Source: Paenibacillus sp. BJ-4 (GTDB taxonomy: Bacteria > Bacillota > Bacilli > Paenibacillales > Paenibacillaceae). Taken from it: DNA of 64,000 bases. The notes beneath the pieces were generated by a model. That model saw nothing but the letters and a program-made list of their open reading frames with translations. It was not told where the DNA came from and did no database searches. The position numbers and the translations under genes are program-made. How positions within the stretch are numbered: position 1 is the first letter of the stretch; every line of letters starts with the position of its first letter. This document shows positions 1 through 8,940 of this stretch, piece after piece. The stretch covers positions 19,964-83,963 of the forward strand of contig NZ_JAIVEM010000076.1 of NCBI RefSeq assembly GCF_020404765.1, in the 5' to 3' direction.

Positions 1-1
1 A

Positions 2-1123
2 GTATTGCGTGCGCGGCTGTCTGATGCCAAATTCTTTTATGAAGAAGACCAGAAGATGGAAATTAAGGATGCACTCTCCAAGCTGGAAAGTATTGTTTTT
101 CACGAAGAGCTGGGAACGGTTGGAGACAAGGTACGGCGGATTCGCCGCATTGCTGATGCTCTGGCAGAGAAGCTTCGTGTTTCCCCAGATACACAGGAAT
201 CGGTTAGCCGAGCAGCGGATATTTGTAAATTCGACCTGGTAACACAAATGGTATATGAGTTCCCGGAACTGCAAGGTGTTATGGGTGAGGATTACGCCCG
301 TAAGGCTGGAGAAAAGGAAGAAGTGGCAAGAGCAGTGTTTGAGCATTATCAGCCTCGTTTCGCAGGAGAAACGGTTCCTTCTACGAACGCTGGAGCGATC
401 GTGAGTATCGCTGATAAAATTGATACGATCACAGGCTGTTTTTCCATCGGTATTATTCCGACAGGCTCGCAGGACCCTTATGCACTTCGCCGTCAGGCCG
501 CAGGGATCGTACAGATTTTGCTGGATCGTAAGCTTTCGGCTACGTTGTCTGATGTGTTCAATATCGCGATCGAAGTGCACAGAAATCTGGGAAATATGAA
601 ACGTTCCGCCGATGAAATACGTAAAGAATTACATGAGTTTTTCGGATTGCGCGTGAAAAAATTATTGTCTGAGTCTCTTCGTTATGACGTCGTGGACGCT
701 GTGCTTGCAGCCGGATTTGATGATGTTGCTTCTGTTGTCAATCGCGGAGCTGCGCTGATGGGTGCAGTCCAAACAGGTGATAGTTTCAAGGCTACTGTTG
801 AGTCCTTTAACCGTGTGAGTAACTTGGCTACCAAAGCGGTTCATAAGTCAGTGAATACCAGTGAATTTACGGAACAGGGTGAAAAGGCGCTTTACGAAGC
901 ATGGAACGGCGCTTATGAATCTTATAGTGTAGCTTTACAGGAAGGCGATGCGACGAAAGCGTTAGAGCTTGCTTCATCCATCACCCCTGCAATAACCGCG
1001 TTTTTTGATTCCGTTATGGTTATGGCTGAGGATGATGCTGTTCGTAATAATCGTTTAGCTTTGCTGGCTGCTATTGACTCAGAACTGAAGCGTTTTGCGG
1101 ATTTTTCCAAACTTGTAGGTTAA
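2..1123 (+). CDS. glyS: Glycine--tRNA ligase beta subunit, 3' part
   Basis: The reading frame is open from the first bases of the window and begins inside the gene with VLRARLSDAKFFYEED, a stretch typical of the middle of bacterial GlyS. About 373 residues remain of a protein usually near 690. GlyS is the large subunit of the alpha2beta2 glycyl-tRNA synthetase and helps recognise tRNA-Gly; the catalytic GlyQ subunit would lie upstream, outside the window. The C-terminal anticodon-binding part (KALELASSITPAITAFFDSVMV) is complete and ends at a TAA. A strong terminator follows. The 5' truncation is due to the window edge, not to mutation. Confidence 0.96.
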   Translation, partial: VLRARLSDAKFFYEEDQKMEIKDALSKLESIVFHEELGTVGDKVRRIRRIADALAEKLRVSPDTQESVSRAADICKFDLVTQMVYEFPELQGVMGEDYARKAGEKEEVARAVFEHYQPRFAGETVPSTNAGAIVSIADKIDTITGCFSIGIIPTGSQDPYALRRQAAGIVQILLDRKLSATLSDVFNIAIEVHRNLGNMKRSADEIRKELHEFFGLRVKKLLSESLRYDVVDAVLAAGFDDVASVVNRGAALMGAVQTGDSFKATVESFNRVSNLATKAVHKSVNTSEFTEQGEKALYEAWNGAYESYSVALQEGDATKALELASSITPAITAFFDSVMVMAEDDAVRNNRLALLAAIDSELKRFADFSKLVG

Positions 1124-1169
1124 ACGTCAGTCGTCATAGTATGAACAACTTGAAAAAATGGGTATAAAT

Positions 1170-1214
1170 ATACGGAACGGTGTAAGAGTGATCTTGCACC
1201 CGTTCCGTATTTTA
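1170..1214 (+). terminator. Intrinsic terminator after glyS
   Basis: The arm ATACGGAACGG-TGTAAGA pairs with TCTTGCA-CCCGTTCCGTAT around a GTGA loop, with a single bulge, and is followed by a short T tract. It sits 46 bases after glyS and only 25 bases before yqxD. There is little room for a promoter between it and yqxD, so yqxD-dnaG-sigA expression may depend partly on read-through. Confidence 0.8.
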
Positions 1215-1239
1215 CTCAAATCCACATGGAGATGGGGAG

Positions 1240-1722
1240 ATGCTTGTGGAGATATCCGGAAATTTATCGGGTATTCGAATCGTTGTTGACGGGGATGCTT
1301 GTCCCGTTAAAAGCGAAATTGCAGAAACGGCTTCCCGTTTTCATGTTCAGGTTATTATGGTATCCTCGTATGATCATCTCATCCAGGGCAGTGAAGGCGT
1401 GACTGTCGTTAAAGTGGACCGGAGCGACCAAAGTGCCGATCTCTATATTGCTAATCATATCCGCCGAGGAGATATTGTAACCACCAACGATTACGGTCTT
1501 GCCGCCCTAGCCTTGGCTAAAGGCTGTGAAGTGATGTCTTTTCGCGGAGCTATGTATCGAAACGATTCGATCGATTTTATGCTTGACCGCCGTCATACTT
1601 CTGCCAAAGAACGGAAAAAAGGACGCTACGGAAAAGGTCCTAAACCGTTTACATTAGAGGATCGTGAAGTTTTTCAACATAAACTGACAAAACTTTTACT
1701 CCTCTTGCAGGAGAATGAGTAA
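1240..1722 (+). CDS. yqxD: YqxD/YaiI family protein (UPF0178, DUF188)
   Basis: A 160-residue protein with the family's N-terminal motif VVDGDACPVK and a C-terminal basic stretch (KERKKGRYGKGPKPF). The Asp-rich start resembles PIN/NYN-type nuclease folds, but no biochemical function is established for the family. In Bacillus subtilis yqxD also lies directly before dnaG and sigA, which supports the assignment. The chosen ATG follows a purine-rich GGAGATGGGGAG. The stop overlaps the open frame of dnaG, suggesting one transcript. Confidence 0.9.
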   Translation: MLVEISGNLSGIRIVVDGDACPVKSEIAETASRFHVQVIMVSSYDHLIQGSEGVTVVKVDRSDQSADLYIANHIRRGDIVTTNDYGLAALALAKGCEVMSFRGAMYRNDSIDFMLDRRHTSAKERKKGRYGKGPKPFTLEDREVFQHKLTKLLLLLQENE

Positions 1723-1768
1723 CGGTATCGAATTATATTTACGTGCTAAAGAGATGAAGGTGGTTAAC

Positions 1769-3589
1769 ATGAGTGCCGGACAAGGTAATATACCGGATGA
1801 TATCATTGAGGCTGTTTTACAACATCATGATATTGTAGATACGGTGAGCAAGTACGTGCATTTGACCAAGCAGGGGAAATATATGAAAGGCCTCTGTCCT
1901 TTTCATTCCGAAAAAAACCCTTCATTCACCGTGACACCGGATCGTCAGATTTTTTACTGCTACGGCTGCGGCGCGGGAGGCAATGCCATCAAATTTATGA
2001 TGGAAATCGAAGGACTATCCTTTCCCGAAGCTGTCAGGACAATGGCGGAAGAAAGTCATATCCCACTCGGCGAATGGCAGGGACGTGAGTCATCGCATCA
2101 GCATCCTGAGTTGGACAGGCTACTGCAAGCGTATGAGCTAACTTCTAAGATGTACCATTTTTTGCTTAAAAATACGGAGCACGGCAAACCAGCTATGGAA
2201 TATTTGCGTTCACGGGGGTTCAGTGACAAGATTATTGATCAATTCCAAATTGGCTATGCACCGAATCGATGGGATACGATTGTTCAGTTTCTAGAGAAAC
2301 GTTCCTTTGATCCTGTAGAGATGGAAAAGGGGGGACTTATTTCTCCCCGGCATGAGGGTGATGGATATGTGGATCGATTCAGGGATCGTATTATGTTCCC
2401 CATCTGGAATCGGAATGGAAAAGTTATTGCCTTTGCAGGCCGTATCCTTGGCGAGGGACAGCCAAAGTATTTGAATTCACCGGAAACGAAGCTGTTCAAC
2501 AAGAGCCGAACGCTGTACAATCTCCATCATGCTAAAACCTCAATTCGCAAGCTTCGCCAGAGCGTTCTTTTTGAAGGCTACGGGGATGTCATCTCGGCAT
2601 GGGAAGCGGGCGTACAGAATGGGGTGGCCGCCATGGGAACAGCCCTGACAGAGCATCATGCTACGATGTTAAAAGGACTGTGCGACGAGGTTATTATTTG
2701 TTATGATGGTGACCGGGCAGGACAAGCTGCTGCGCTTAAAAATTTTCCGCTGTTGGAAAATGCGGGACTTCACGTTAAGGTAGCATTGATCAGTGACGGT
2801 ATGGACCCGGATGATTTTATTCGGCAATACGGCGGCGAGCGCTTTCAGCGTCAAATTATCGAAAGTGCTGTTTCAACGGTGAAATTTAAGCTTATATATC
2901 TGAAAAAAAACCATATACTGCAAGAGGAAGAAGGAAGAATCGCGTATTCCCGCGAAGCATTAAATGTCATTGCACCTCTGTCATCCCCGACCGAGCGGGA
3001 AGTGTATTTGCGCGAAGTATCAGCCGAAGTTAATGTGGATTTTGAAACCTTAAAGCAAGAATGCAATTTACTAAGGCAGTCCCTGCAAAAAAAACAGAAC
3101 ATTGGGGATAATAACGAAAATGGGTGGAATAATGGTAGGCATAAAAAAGGGCAGGTCTCCACACCTAATTTGCTGCCAGCTTACCATGTAGCAGAACGCA
3201 GATTGCTTCACTGGATGATGCAGGATTTAGAAGCTGCAGAGTACGTAGAAAAGCATCTGGGGGACGCTTTTAATATTGAGGATCATGCAGCGATTGCTGC
3301 TTATCTATACGCCTATTACGCACAAGGGAAATTACCGGATACAAGCCGCTTTATTTCATCTTTGCAAGATGACCGACTGGAGAAAAATGTAAGTTCGATC
3401 ATGATGATGGATGCTCCGGGCGTATGGGCACCGCACATTTTGGATGATTATATTCATCAGGTGCGAAAATTTCCATTGCAGGAGCAACTGGATTTGAAGA
3501 GGGAAGAAATGAGAGCCGCTGAGCGCGTAGGTGACTTTTTGCGTGCAGCACAAATTGCAAGTGAGATTATAGCCCTAGAGAGACAATGA
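1769..3589 (+). CDS. dnaG: DNA primase
   Basis: DnaG makes the RNA primers that start leading- and lagging-strand synthesis, working with the replicative helicase. The zinc-binding domain is visible near the N terminus (CPFH ... CYGCG), followed by the catalytic core with the TOPRIM motifs (LFEGYGDVISAWEAG, YDGDRAGQAAA) and a C-terminal helicase-binding region ending in an arginine/alanine-rich helix. The frame is open from an ATG at 1715 that overlaps yqxD, but the ATG at 1769 has an AAGGTGG ribosome-binding site six bases upstream and yields the usual N terminus (MSAGQGNIPDDIIEAVLQ), so it is preferred; length 606 residues. It is the middle gene of the yqxD-dnaG-sigA set. Confidence 0.97.
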   Translation: MSAGQGNIPDDIIEAVLQHHDIVDTVSKYVHLTKQGKYMKGLCPFHSEKNPSFTVTPDRQIFYCYGCGAGGNAIKFMMEIEGLSFPEAVRTMAEESHIPLGEWQGRESSHQHPELDRLLQAYELTSKMYHFLLKNTEHGKPAMEYLRSRGFSDKIIDQFQIGYAPNRWDTIVQFLEKRSFDPVEMEKGGLISPRHEGDGYVDRFRDRIMFPIWNRNGKVIAFAGRILGEGQPKYLNSPETKLFNKSRTLYNLHHAKTSIRKLRQSVLFEGYGDVISAWEAGVQNGVAAMGTALTEHHATMLKGLCDEVIICYDGDRAGQAAALKNFPLLENAGLHVKVALISDGMDPDDFIRQYGGERFQRQIIESAVSTVKFKLIYLKKNHILQEEEGRIAYSREALNVIAPLSSPTEREVYLREVSAEVNVDFETLKQECNLLRQSLQKKQNIGDNNENGWNNGRHKKGQVSTPNLLPAYHVAERRLLHWMMQDLEAAEYVEKHLGDAFNIEDHAAIAAYLYAYYAQGKLPDTSRFISSLQDDRLEKNVSSIMMMDAPGVWAPHILDDYIHQVRKFPLQEQLDLKREEMRAAERVGDFLRAAQIASEIIALERQ

Positions 3590-3632
3590 ACACACAGAGG
3601 TCGGATGTTTCTAGGGAGGAGGGAGTCGAAAG

Positions 3633-4766
3633 ATGGCGAATGATCAGCATACTGAACTGGAGACGGAACTGACACTGGATCAGGTCAAGGATCAATTGAT
3701 TGAGTTGGGTAAAAAAAGTTCCTCTCTGAACTACAAAGATATCATGGAAAAACTGTCGCCGTTTGATCAGGACCCCGAGCAAATGGATGAGTTCTATGAG
3801 CAGCTGGGTGACTTGGGGATTGAGGTTGTGAATGACAACGACGAAGAAGTTACCAGATTGCGTCAAAATGATGACCCGGAAAACAATGACGGGGATGATT
3901 TTAATTTCGATGACGATCTGAGCCTGCCTCCCGGTATTAAAATCAATGATCCGGTCCGGATGTACTTGAAGGAAATCGGTCGTGTCCCGCTACTTTCCGC
4001 TGATGATGAGGTGGAACTTGCCAAACGGATCAATAATGGTGATGAAGAAGCTAAACGTCGGCTGGCAGAAGCGAACTTGCGACTGGTTGTAAGTATTGCC
4101 AAACGTTATGTTGGTCGCGGAATGCTTTTCCTGGATCTGATTCAAGAAGGTAATATGGGTCTGATTAAGGCAGTAGAAAAATTCGATTACGAAAAAGGAT
4201 TTAAATTCAGTACGTATGCAACCTGGTGGATTCGTCAGGCCATTACGCGCGCTATAGCCGATCAGGCCCGAACGATCCGTATCCCAGTGCATATGGTGGA
4301 AACAATCAACAAGTTGATTCGCGTATCGCGTCAACTGTTGCAAGAGCTGGGGCGCGAACCTACGCCAGAGGAAGTGGCTGCCGAGATGGAGCTAAGCGTG
4401 GAAAAAGTACGGGAGATTATGAAAATTGCCCAGGAACCTGTTTCTTTGGAAACGCCGATTGGTGAAGAGGATGACTCTCATTTGGGGGATTTCATTGAGG
4501 ATCAGGAAGCGTTGGCGCCTGCGGATGCGGCTGCCTATGAACTTCTGAAGGAACAGCTTGAGGATGTACTGGATACGTTGACTGAAAGAGAGGAGAACGT
4601 GCTGCGTCTCCGCTTTGGTTTGGACGACGGAAGAACCAGAACTCTTGAAGAAGTAGGTAAAGTATTTGGTGTTACACGTGAACGCATTCGTCAGATTGAG
4701 GCCAAAGCGCTGCGTAAGCTGCGCCATCCGAGCCGTAGTAAGCGACTGAAGGATTTCCTCGAATAG
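3633..4766 (+). CDS. sigA: RNA polymerase primary sigma factor SigA (RpoD)
   Basis: A 377-residue group 1 (housekeeping) sigma factor. Visible in order are an acidic region 1.1 at the N terminus, region 1.2 ([17 protein letters not shown]), region 2 ([30 protein letters not shown]), region 3 and region 4 with the -35-binding helix-turn-helix ([20 protein letters not shown]). It directs core polymerase to vegetative promoters, including TTGACA/TATAAT sites seen in this window. A strong GGGAGGAGGG ribosome-binding site precedes the ATG. It ends the yqxD-dnaG-sigA operon and is followed by a terminator. Confidence 0.98.
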   Translation: MANDQHTELETELTLDQVKDQLIELGKKSSSLNYKDIMEKLSPFDQDPEQMDEFYEQLGDLGIEVVNDNDEEVTRLRQNDDPENNDGDDFNFDDDLSLPPGIKINDPVRMYLKEIGRVPLLSADDEVELAKRINNGDEEAKRRLAEANLRLVVSIAKRYVGRGMLFLDLIQEGNMGLIKAVEKFDYEKGFKFSTYATWWIRQAITRAIADQARTIRIPVHMVETINKLIRVSRQLLQELGREPTPEEVAAEMELSVEKVREIMKIAQEPVSLETPIGEEDDSHLGDFIEDQEALAPADAAAYELLKEQLEDVLDTLTEREENVLRLRFGLDDGRTRTLEEVGKVFGVTRERIRQIEAKALRKLRHPSRSKRLKDFLE

Positions 4767-4781
4767 AAGCGGTACATTGCG

Positions 4782-4820
4782 GACCTTCTGCGGCTTGAAG
4801 CGCGCAGGGGGTCTTTTTTT
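4782..4820 (+). terminator. Intrinsic terminator after sigA
   Basis: GACCTTCTGCG pairs with CGCAGGGGGTC, including two G-U pairs, and is followed by seven T residues. It lies 15 bases after the sigA stop and closes the dnaG-sigA operon. Confidence 0.85.
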
Positions 4821-4853
4821 ATCTCATGGCAGCCTTGGTGGAGGGGAAGAAGC

Positions 4854-5693
4854 TTGGACCAAGAGAAGAAACGGGCAATACTGTTACATGAAATTGAGCA
4901 TTGGCGGCGAAGTCGATTGCTACCTGAGCAATATTGCGATTTTTTGTCCAACCTGTATCGGGAAGATGAAGATCCGCCACAGAGCCAAAATCGTAACAAC
5001 ACCGGGTTGCTTACATATCTTAAACATGGGCATGGAGTCGCTTGGCTTCTTGGTTTTGTCATTATTTCCTGCATTTGTTTGATTGGTTTTTATTTTACCG
5101 CTTTTCCGTTGGCAATGCAAATATTCTCGGCATGTGTAATCACTGCGATTTGCTATGGATTGGCTGCAATTTGGCGTTCTTCTGAAAAGAGTATGAGCGC
5201 CATGGTGAGCACCTTTGGCAGTGCGATTATGCTTGGTTCGGGTGTATGGATTATTCAGCTTCATCAGGGTGAAGCTAAGATTTGGTTTCTTGTACTCGTA
5301 GGCCTATGTGGCTTGGTATGGTGTCTCGTGGGATTAACCTTGCGTATTAGCCTTCTTCATTACTGCGGCCTTGCGGGTTTAATTTTAGTGTACGCAGTGC
5401 TTATAAGCGGTTATTGGCCTACAGCTACTCTTATGATGCTTGAAGCATTTTGGATTTTGCACGCATTATTGCTGGTGGGTATAAGCTGGTGGGTACACCG
5501 CCGTTTCCCGCGTCTGGCCTTGGTCTATTTTGCTGCTGGAATGACACTGGTTTTTATGGCTGAAGCAGACATAATCGTCCTGCGCCATCAAGCCGCTGGG
5601 GATATGGTATTTTACAGCATACTGAAGTTGGCTATTGTTGTAGGAATTTTATTTTGGACTCGAAAAAAATGGATTATGTGGGTGACGTCATGA
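4854..5693 (+). CDS. Polytopic membrane protein of unknown function
   Basis: A 279-residue protein starting at TTG after a GGAGGGGAAG ribosome-binding site. The first 60 residues are charged and cytoplasmic (HEIEHWRRSRLLPEQYCDFL, resembling the N-terminal segment of DUF2157-type membrane proteins). About eight hydrophobic segments follow, with few charged residues. I do not recognise a specific family. Its stop overlaps the start of trmK by four bases (ATGA), so the two genes are probably translationally coupled. That points to a stable operon but does not reveal a function. Confidence 0.75.
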   Translation: MDQEKKRAILLHEIEHWRRSRLLPEQYCDFLSNLYREDEDPPQSQNRNNTGLLTYLKHGHGVAWLLGFVIISCICLIGFYFTAFPLAMQIFSACVITAICYGLAAIWRSSEKSMSAMVSTFGSAIMLGSGVWIIQLHQGEAKIWFLVLVGLCGLVWCLVGLTLRISLLHYCGLAGLILVYAVLISGYWPTATLMMLEAFWILHALLLVGISWWVHRRFPRLALVYFAAGMTLVFMAEADIIVLRHQAAGDMVFYSILKLAIVVGILFWTRKKWIMWVTS

Positions 5694-6451
5694 AACTTTC
5701 GCAACGATTACAATATATTATGGAACAAATTCCTGCCGGGAGCAGACTTGCAGATATTGGTTCGGATCACGGGCTACTTCCTGTGGCTGCGGTGCGCAGT
5801 GGCAGGGTACCGCAAGCCGTTGCGGGCGAGGTCAACGATGGGCCGTTGCGTGCAGCTCAAAAGCAGGTGGCTGAAGCCGGTCTCACTGATCGCATTACAG
5901 TTAGAAAGGGAAACGGCTTGGCTGTGATTAAGGCCCATGAGGTCGATGTTATTACGATAGCCGGCATGGGCGGTGCCTTGATTGCTTCGATATTGGACCA
6001 AGGAAAAGACAAGCTTGCATCAGTGAAGCAGCTTGTTTTACAGCCCAACGTCGGCGAGGATATTTTGCGCCGCTGGTTGATTGAGCATCAGTGGGTATTA
6101 ACAGGCGAGCATATAATGGAAGAGGACGGGAAAATATACGAGGTTCTAACGGCAACACCTGCTTTAGAAACCCCGTTGACACAGGACGAGCTGTATCGAC
6201 CATGGGAGCTTCCCGGAAGCTCGTTGGTGCTGACTCGGGATTGGCTGATGCAACTTGGACCGTTATTGGTCAAAAAGCCGAATGAAGCCTTTTTCAGGAA
6301 ATGGCGTCTGGAAATTCGGAAGCTTCAGGATGTAATGGCACAGGTCTCGCGGTCTGAGCAGGAATCTGCGCAGCATAAGCAGGAGCAATTGCGTAAACAA
6401 ATTGAACAATTAGAGGAGGTACTTGCATGTTTGCCAAAGGACAAACAGTGA
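5690..6451 (+). CDS. trmK: tRNA (adenine22-N1)-methyltransferase TrmK
   Basis: A class I SAM-dependent methyltransferase of the TrmK/YqfN family, which makes m1A22 in tRNA of Gram-positive bacteria. The SAM-binding motif I (LADIGSDHGLLPVAAV) and the family motif AGMGGALIASIL are present; a C-terminal coiled coil follows. The frame is open from a TTG at 5654, but the ATG at 5690 gives the family N terminus (MKLSQRLQYIMEQIPAGS) and overlaps the preceding stop as ATGA, so it is chosen; 253 residues. The 3' end overlaps the next gene by 25 bases. In B. subtilis yqfN and yqfO are likewise adjacent downstream of sigA. Confidence 0.93.
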   Translation: MKLSQRLQYIMEQIPAGSRLADIGSDHGLLPVAAVRSGRVPQAVAGEVNDGPLRAAQKQVAEAGLTDRITVRKGNGLAVIKAHEVDVITIAGMGGALIASILDQGKDKLASVKQLVLQPNVGEDILRRWLIEHQWVLTGEHIMEEDGKIYEVLTATPALETPLTQDELYRPWELPGSSLVLTRDWLMQLGPLLVKKPNEAFFRKWRLEIRKLQDVMAQVSRSEQESAQHKQEQLRKQIEQLEEVLACLPKDKQ

Positions 6452-7542
6452 TTAGCTATATGGAGCAGCTGGCACCCAAATATTTGGCAGTTCCGGACGA
6501 CAGAATCGGGCTTCAGCTTGGTAGCCTGCAGAAGGAAATCAAAAACATATTGATCGCTCTGGATGTCAATGACGAGGTTGTCGAAGAGGCGATCCGCGTA
6601 AAGGCTGACCTCATTATTGCCCATCATGCGATTATATTCCGTCCACTTAAAGCCTTGAACACGGATCAGCCTGCGGGCAGATTGTATGAGAAGCTGATCA
6701 AGAATGACATTGCCGTCTATATTAGTCATACGAATCTGGATACGGCAGAGGATGGCATGAACGACTGGATGGCAGAAGCCTTGGGGATTCAAAGTGAAGG
6801 CTCGCTGGAAGATGTTCACACGGAGCAACTATTCAAGCTTGTCGTTTTCGTACCCAAAACACATCATCAAAAGGTATTGAACGCCGTGCTGGGTGCCGGA
6901 GCCGGACATATTGGCAATTATAGTCATTGCAGCTTTAACATTGATGGCTACGGAACTTTCATGCCGGGTGAAGGGACACAGCCATTTTTGGGTGAGCCGG
7001 GCAAAATGGAACGTAGTACAGAGGTCCGGATTGAGACTGTTGTACCGCAGGGTGTACGCAATAAAGTCGTGCAAGCCATGCTGAAGGCTCATCCTTATGA
7101 AGAGGTGGCTTATGACCTGTACCATATGGATTTGCAGGGCCGTACCTTTGGCTTGGGGAGGGTGGGCAAGCTTAAAGAAGCCCGCACGTTGCGCGAGTTT
7201 GTAGACGATGTGAAAAACGGATTTAACGTCGAGCATGTACGCGTGGTGGGCGACCTGAACCGAACGATCAAAAAAGCAGCCGTGCTGGGAGGCTCGGGTA
7301 GCCGATATGTGAATAAGTCGCTTTTTAAAGGAGCTGACGTATTAGTCACGGGGGATATCGATTATCACACGGCACAGGATGCCCTGATGGCGGGTATCGC
7401 CATTATTGACCCTGGACATAATGCTGAGAAGATTATGAAGTCTAAAACGGCAGAATGGATGCGCAAACGGCTGGAAGAAGGCCGATACGCGACGGAAGTA
7501 CATGTATCCCAGGTGAATACTGAACCTTTCCAATTCTTGTAA
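6427..7542 (+). CDS. Nif3-like dinuclear metal centre protein (YqfO family)
   Basis: A 371-residue member of the Nif3/YqfO (DUF34) family, proteins that form toroidal hexamers with a dinuclear metal site. The metal-ligand motifs are visible: DLIIAHHAIIF near residue 60, SHTNLDTAEDGMNDWMAEALG near 100, and the C-terminal GDIDYHTAQDAL and DPGHNAEK. The middle carries the inserted PII/CutA-like domain found in Firmicute members. The cellular role is unsettled (a GTP cyclohydrolase 1 type 2 label is often propagated). A GAGGAGGT ribosome-binding site lies inside the 3' end of trmK. Confidence 0.92.
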   Translation: MFAKGQTVISYMEQLAPKYLAVPDDRIGLQLGSLQKEIKNILIALDVNDEVVEEAIRVKADLIIAHHAIIFRPLKALNTDQPAGRLYEKLIKNDIAVYISHTNLDTAEDGMNDWMAEALGIQSEGSLEDVHTEQLFKLVVFVPKTHHQKVLNAVLGAGAGHIGNYSHCSFNIDGYGTFMPGEGTQPFLGEPGKMERSTEVRIETVVPQGVRNKVVQAMLKAHPYEEVAYDLYHMDLQGRTFGLGRVGKLKEARTLREFVDDVKNGFNVEHVRVVGDLNRTIKKAAVLGGSGSRYVNKSLFKGADVLVTGDIDYHTAQDALMAGIAIIDPGHNAEKIMKSKTAEWMRKRLEEGRYATEVHVSQVNTEPFQFL

Positions 7543-7606
7543 AGTCCTAACTTCTATGAGAAAATAAAGGTGTTTCATTACTTTTAGTTCATAGGGGAGA
7601 GGTTAC

Positions 7607-8173
7607 GTGCGAACTCTAATTGCTGATCCTGTGATTCATGCCTATCCAGGGATGGTTGCTGTTGTTACTTCGTGCCACAATGGTATGAAAAATGTAATGG
7701 CCTCTGGCTGGCATACATATATCGGATCATCACCTGGCATGTATGGTATTTCGTTGCGGAAGGAAACGTATTCACATGGTCTGATTGAAAAAAGTGGGGG
7801 CTTCGGTGTTCAATTTTTGCCTGCCCACAGATCAGAATTGATTCAGGCTGTAGGTACTTTTAGCGGTAGAGATATAGATAAGTTCCAGCATTTCGAGATT
7901 GCATATGAGGACGGAGTTACAGTGGACGTCCCTATATTGCTGGATGCTTATCTTGCTTATGAATGCAAAGTGGTGGATATTCATACCTTTGGGGATCATG
8001 ATTGGATTGTCGGTGAGATAAAGCAAGCTTACCGGGATGATGAACTCTTTCTGGATGAAGGCACACCTGAATTTAGTAAGCTGCATATTCCGCTATACGT
8101 GGGTCGCTCTACTTATCTCGTGGCAGATAATACGTTGCAAAAGAAGGTACACCCGTTTTATTTGGACAAATAA
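7607..8173 (+). CDS. Flavin reductase-like, FMN-binding protein
   Basis: A 188-residue protein starting at GTG after AGGGGAGAGG. It has the flavin reductase-like domain: an N-terminal strand (HAYPGMVAVVTSC), the segment MASGWHTYIGSSPGMYGISL that would wrap the flavin, and SGGFGVQFLPA. Members use FMN as bound cofactor in NAD(P)H-dependent reductions; the substrate cannot be deduced here. It is separated from the yqfO-like gene by 64 bases and precedes rnpB. Confidence 0.8.
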   Translation: MRTLIADPVIHAYPGMVAVVTSCHNGMKNVMASGWHTYIGSSPGMYGISLRKETYSHGLIEKSGGFGVQFLPAHRSELIQAVGTFSGRDIDKFQHFEIAYEDGVTVDVPILLDAYLAYECKVVDIHTFGDHDWIVGEIKQAYRDDELFLDEGTPEFSKLHIPLYVGRSTYLVADNTLQKKVHPFYLDK

Positions 8174-8204
8174 AGGAATTTTCCTATTTTACAATAATTT
8201 CAGG

Positions 8205-8233
8205 TTGTATCGTGCGTACGTTCCCTGTATACT
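8205..8233 (+). promoter_or_regulatory. Sigma-A promoter of rnpB
   Basis: TTGTAT (8205-8210) and TATACT (8228-8233) are separated by exactly 17 bases. The predicted start, near 8240, is a few bases before the first paired base of the RNase P RNA. Confidence 0.8.
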
Positions 8234-8247
8234 ATGTAATGTTGTTC

Positions 8248-8646
8248 GGAAAGTTTGACAGACAATCGCTGGCGGCGTGAGCCGCGAGAGGAAAGTCCGG
8301 GCTCCATAGGGCAGGATGCTGGATAACGTCCAGTCAGCGCGAGTTGAAGGATAGTGCCACAGAAATGGACCGCCGATGGCCGCTTGCGGCACAGGCAAGG
8401 ATGGAACCGAGGTGTAAGAGACCCCGAGGAACGCTGGTGACTTCGTTCCTGGTAAACCCCATCTGGAGCAAGACCTAATGGGACACAGCTTCTTCGCGAA
8501 GCAGCCTTAGCCCGAGGTGTGTCTAGGTTGGTCGCTGGAGCCGGATAGCAATATTCGGCCTAGATAGATGATTGTCGCTTGTAGTGGGAGGGTAGTTCCC
8601 GTCTGTACCACGATAGCACAGAACCCGGCTTACGGAAAACTTTCCC
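8248..8646 (+). ncRNA. rnpB: RNase P RNA, A-type architecture
   Basis: The catalytic RNA of RNase P, which matures tRNA 5' ends. P1 is formed by GGAAAGTTT (8248) and AAACTTTCC (ends 8645). Conserved core blocks are present in order: GAGGAAAGTCCGGGCTCC, ATAGTGCCACAGAAA, GGTAAACCCC, AGATAGATGATTG and ACAGAACCCGGCTTA. The segment GGAGCAAGACC ... AGCAGCCTTAGCC matches the P15-P17/P6 arrangement of A-type RNAs, whereas B. subtilis has the B type. The 3' boundary is approximate. Confidence 0.95.
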
Positions 8647-8738
8647 CACTGCAACATTTTAAAATGCATGATTTTAACCTTTGTAATTGAACTGTTTGCA
8701 TGAAAAACTTTTAATCCAAATGTATTTATTAAATGATT

Positions 8739-8786
8739 AAAAAGGGTGAGTCATATTCCTGAGGGAATCATGATTTGTCCTTTTTT
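8739..8786 (+). terminator. Probable rnpB terminator
   Basis: An imperfect hairpin with outer arms AAAAAGG and CCTTTTT and inner ATTCC-TGAG-GGAAT, followed by a T tract. It lies about 95 bases after the mature RNase P RNA. The stem has several mismatches, so the call is moderate. The bases between rnpB and this hairpin are AT-rich with nothing else recognisable. Confidence 0.55.
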
Positions 8787-8846
8787 GTATACCATATCTA
8801 CGCAGCGTGCGTGTATTTTTAGGTCTATTCATTTGTTACATCTTTT

Positions 8847-8898
8847 GAAAACGGAATGAAGCCCCCAATATCATGTTGGGGGCTTCATTCCGTTTTTT
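8847..8898. terminator. Bidirectional terminator between rnpB and the aminotransferase gene
   Basis: A perfect stem of about 21 base pairs: AAAACGGAATGAAGCCCCCAA pairs with its full complement around a TATCATG loop. Both flanks can supply a T tract, so it can stop transcription from either side of this convergent junction. Confidence 0.9.
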
Positions 8899-8940
8899 AT
8901 CTACTCTCATTCCCTCTACCATAAAAACGTCCGGGGATGA

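Noticed and set aside
1715..1768. Upstream ATG as the dnaG start
   Set aside because: The site has only a two-base gap from GCAGGAG and adds 18 residues not typical of DnaG; the ATG at 1769 has a well-spaced AAGGTGG.
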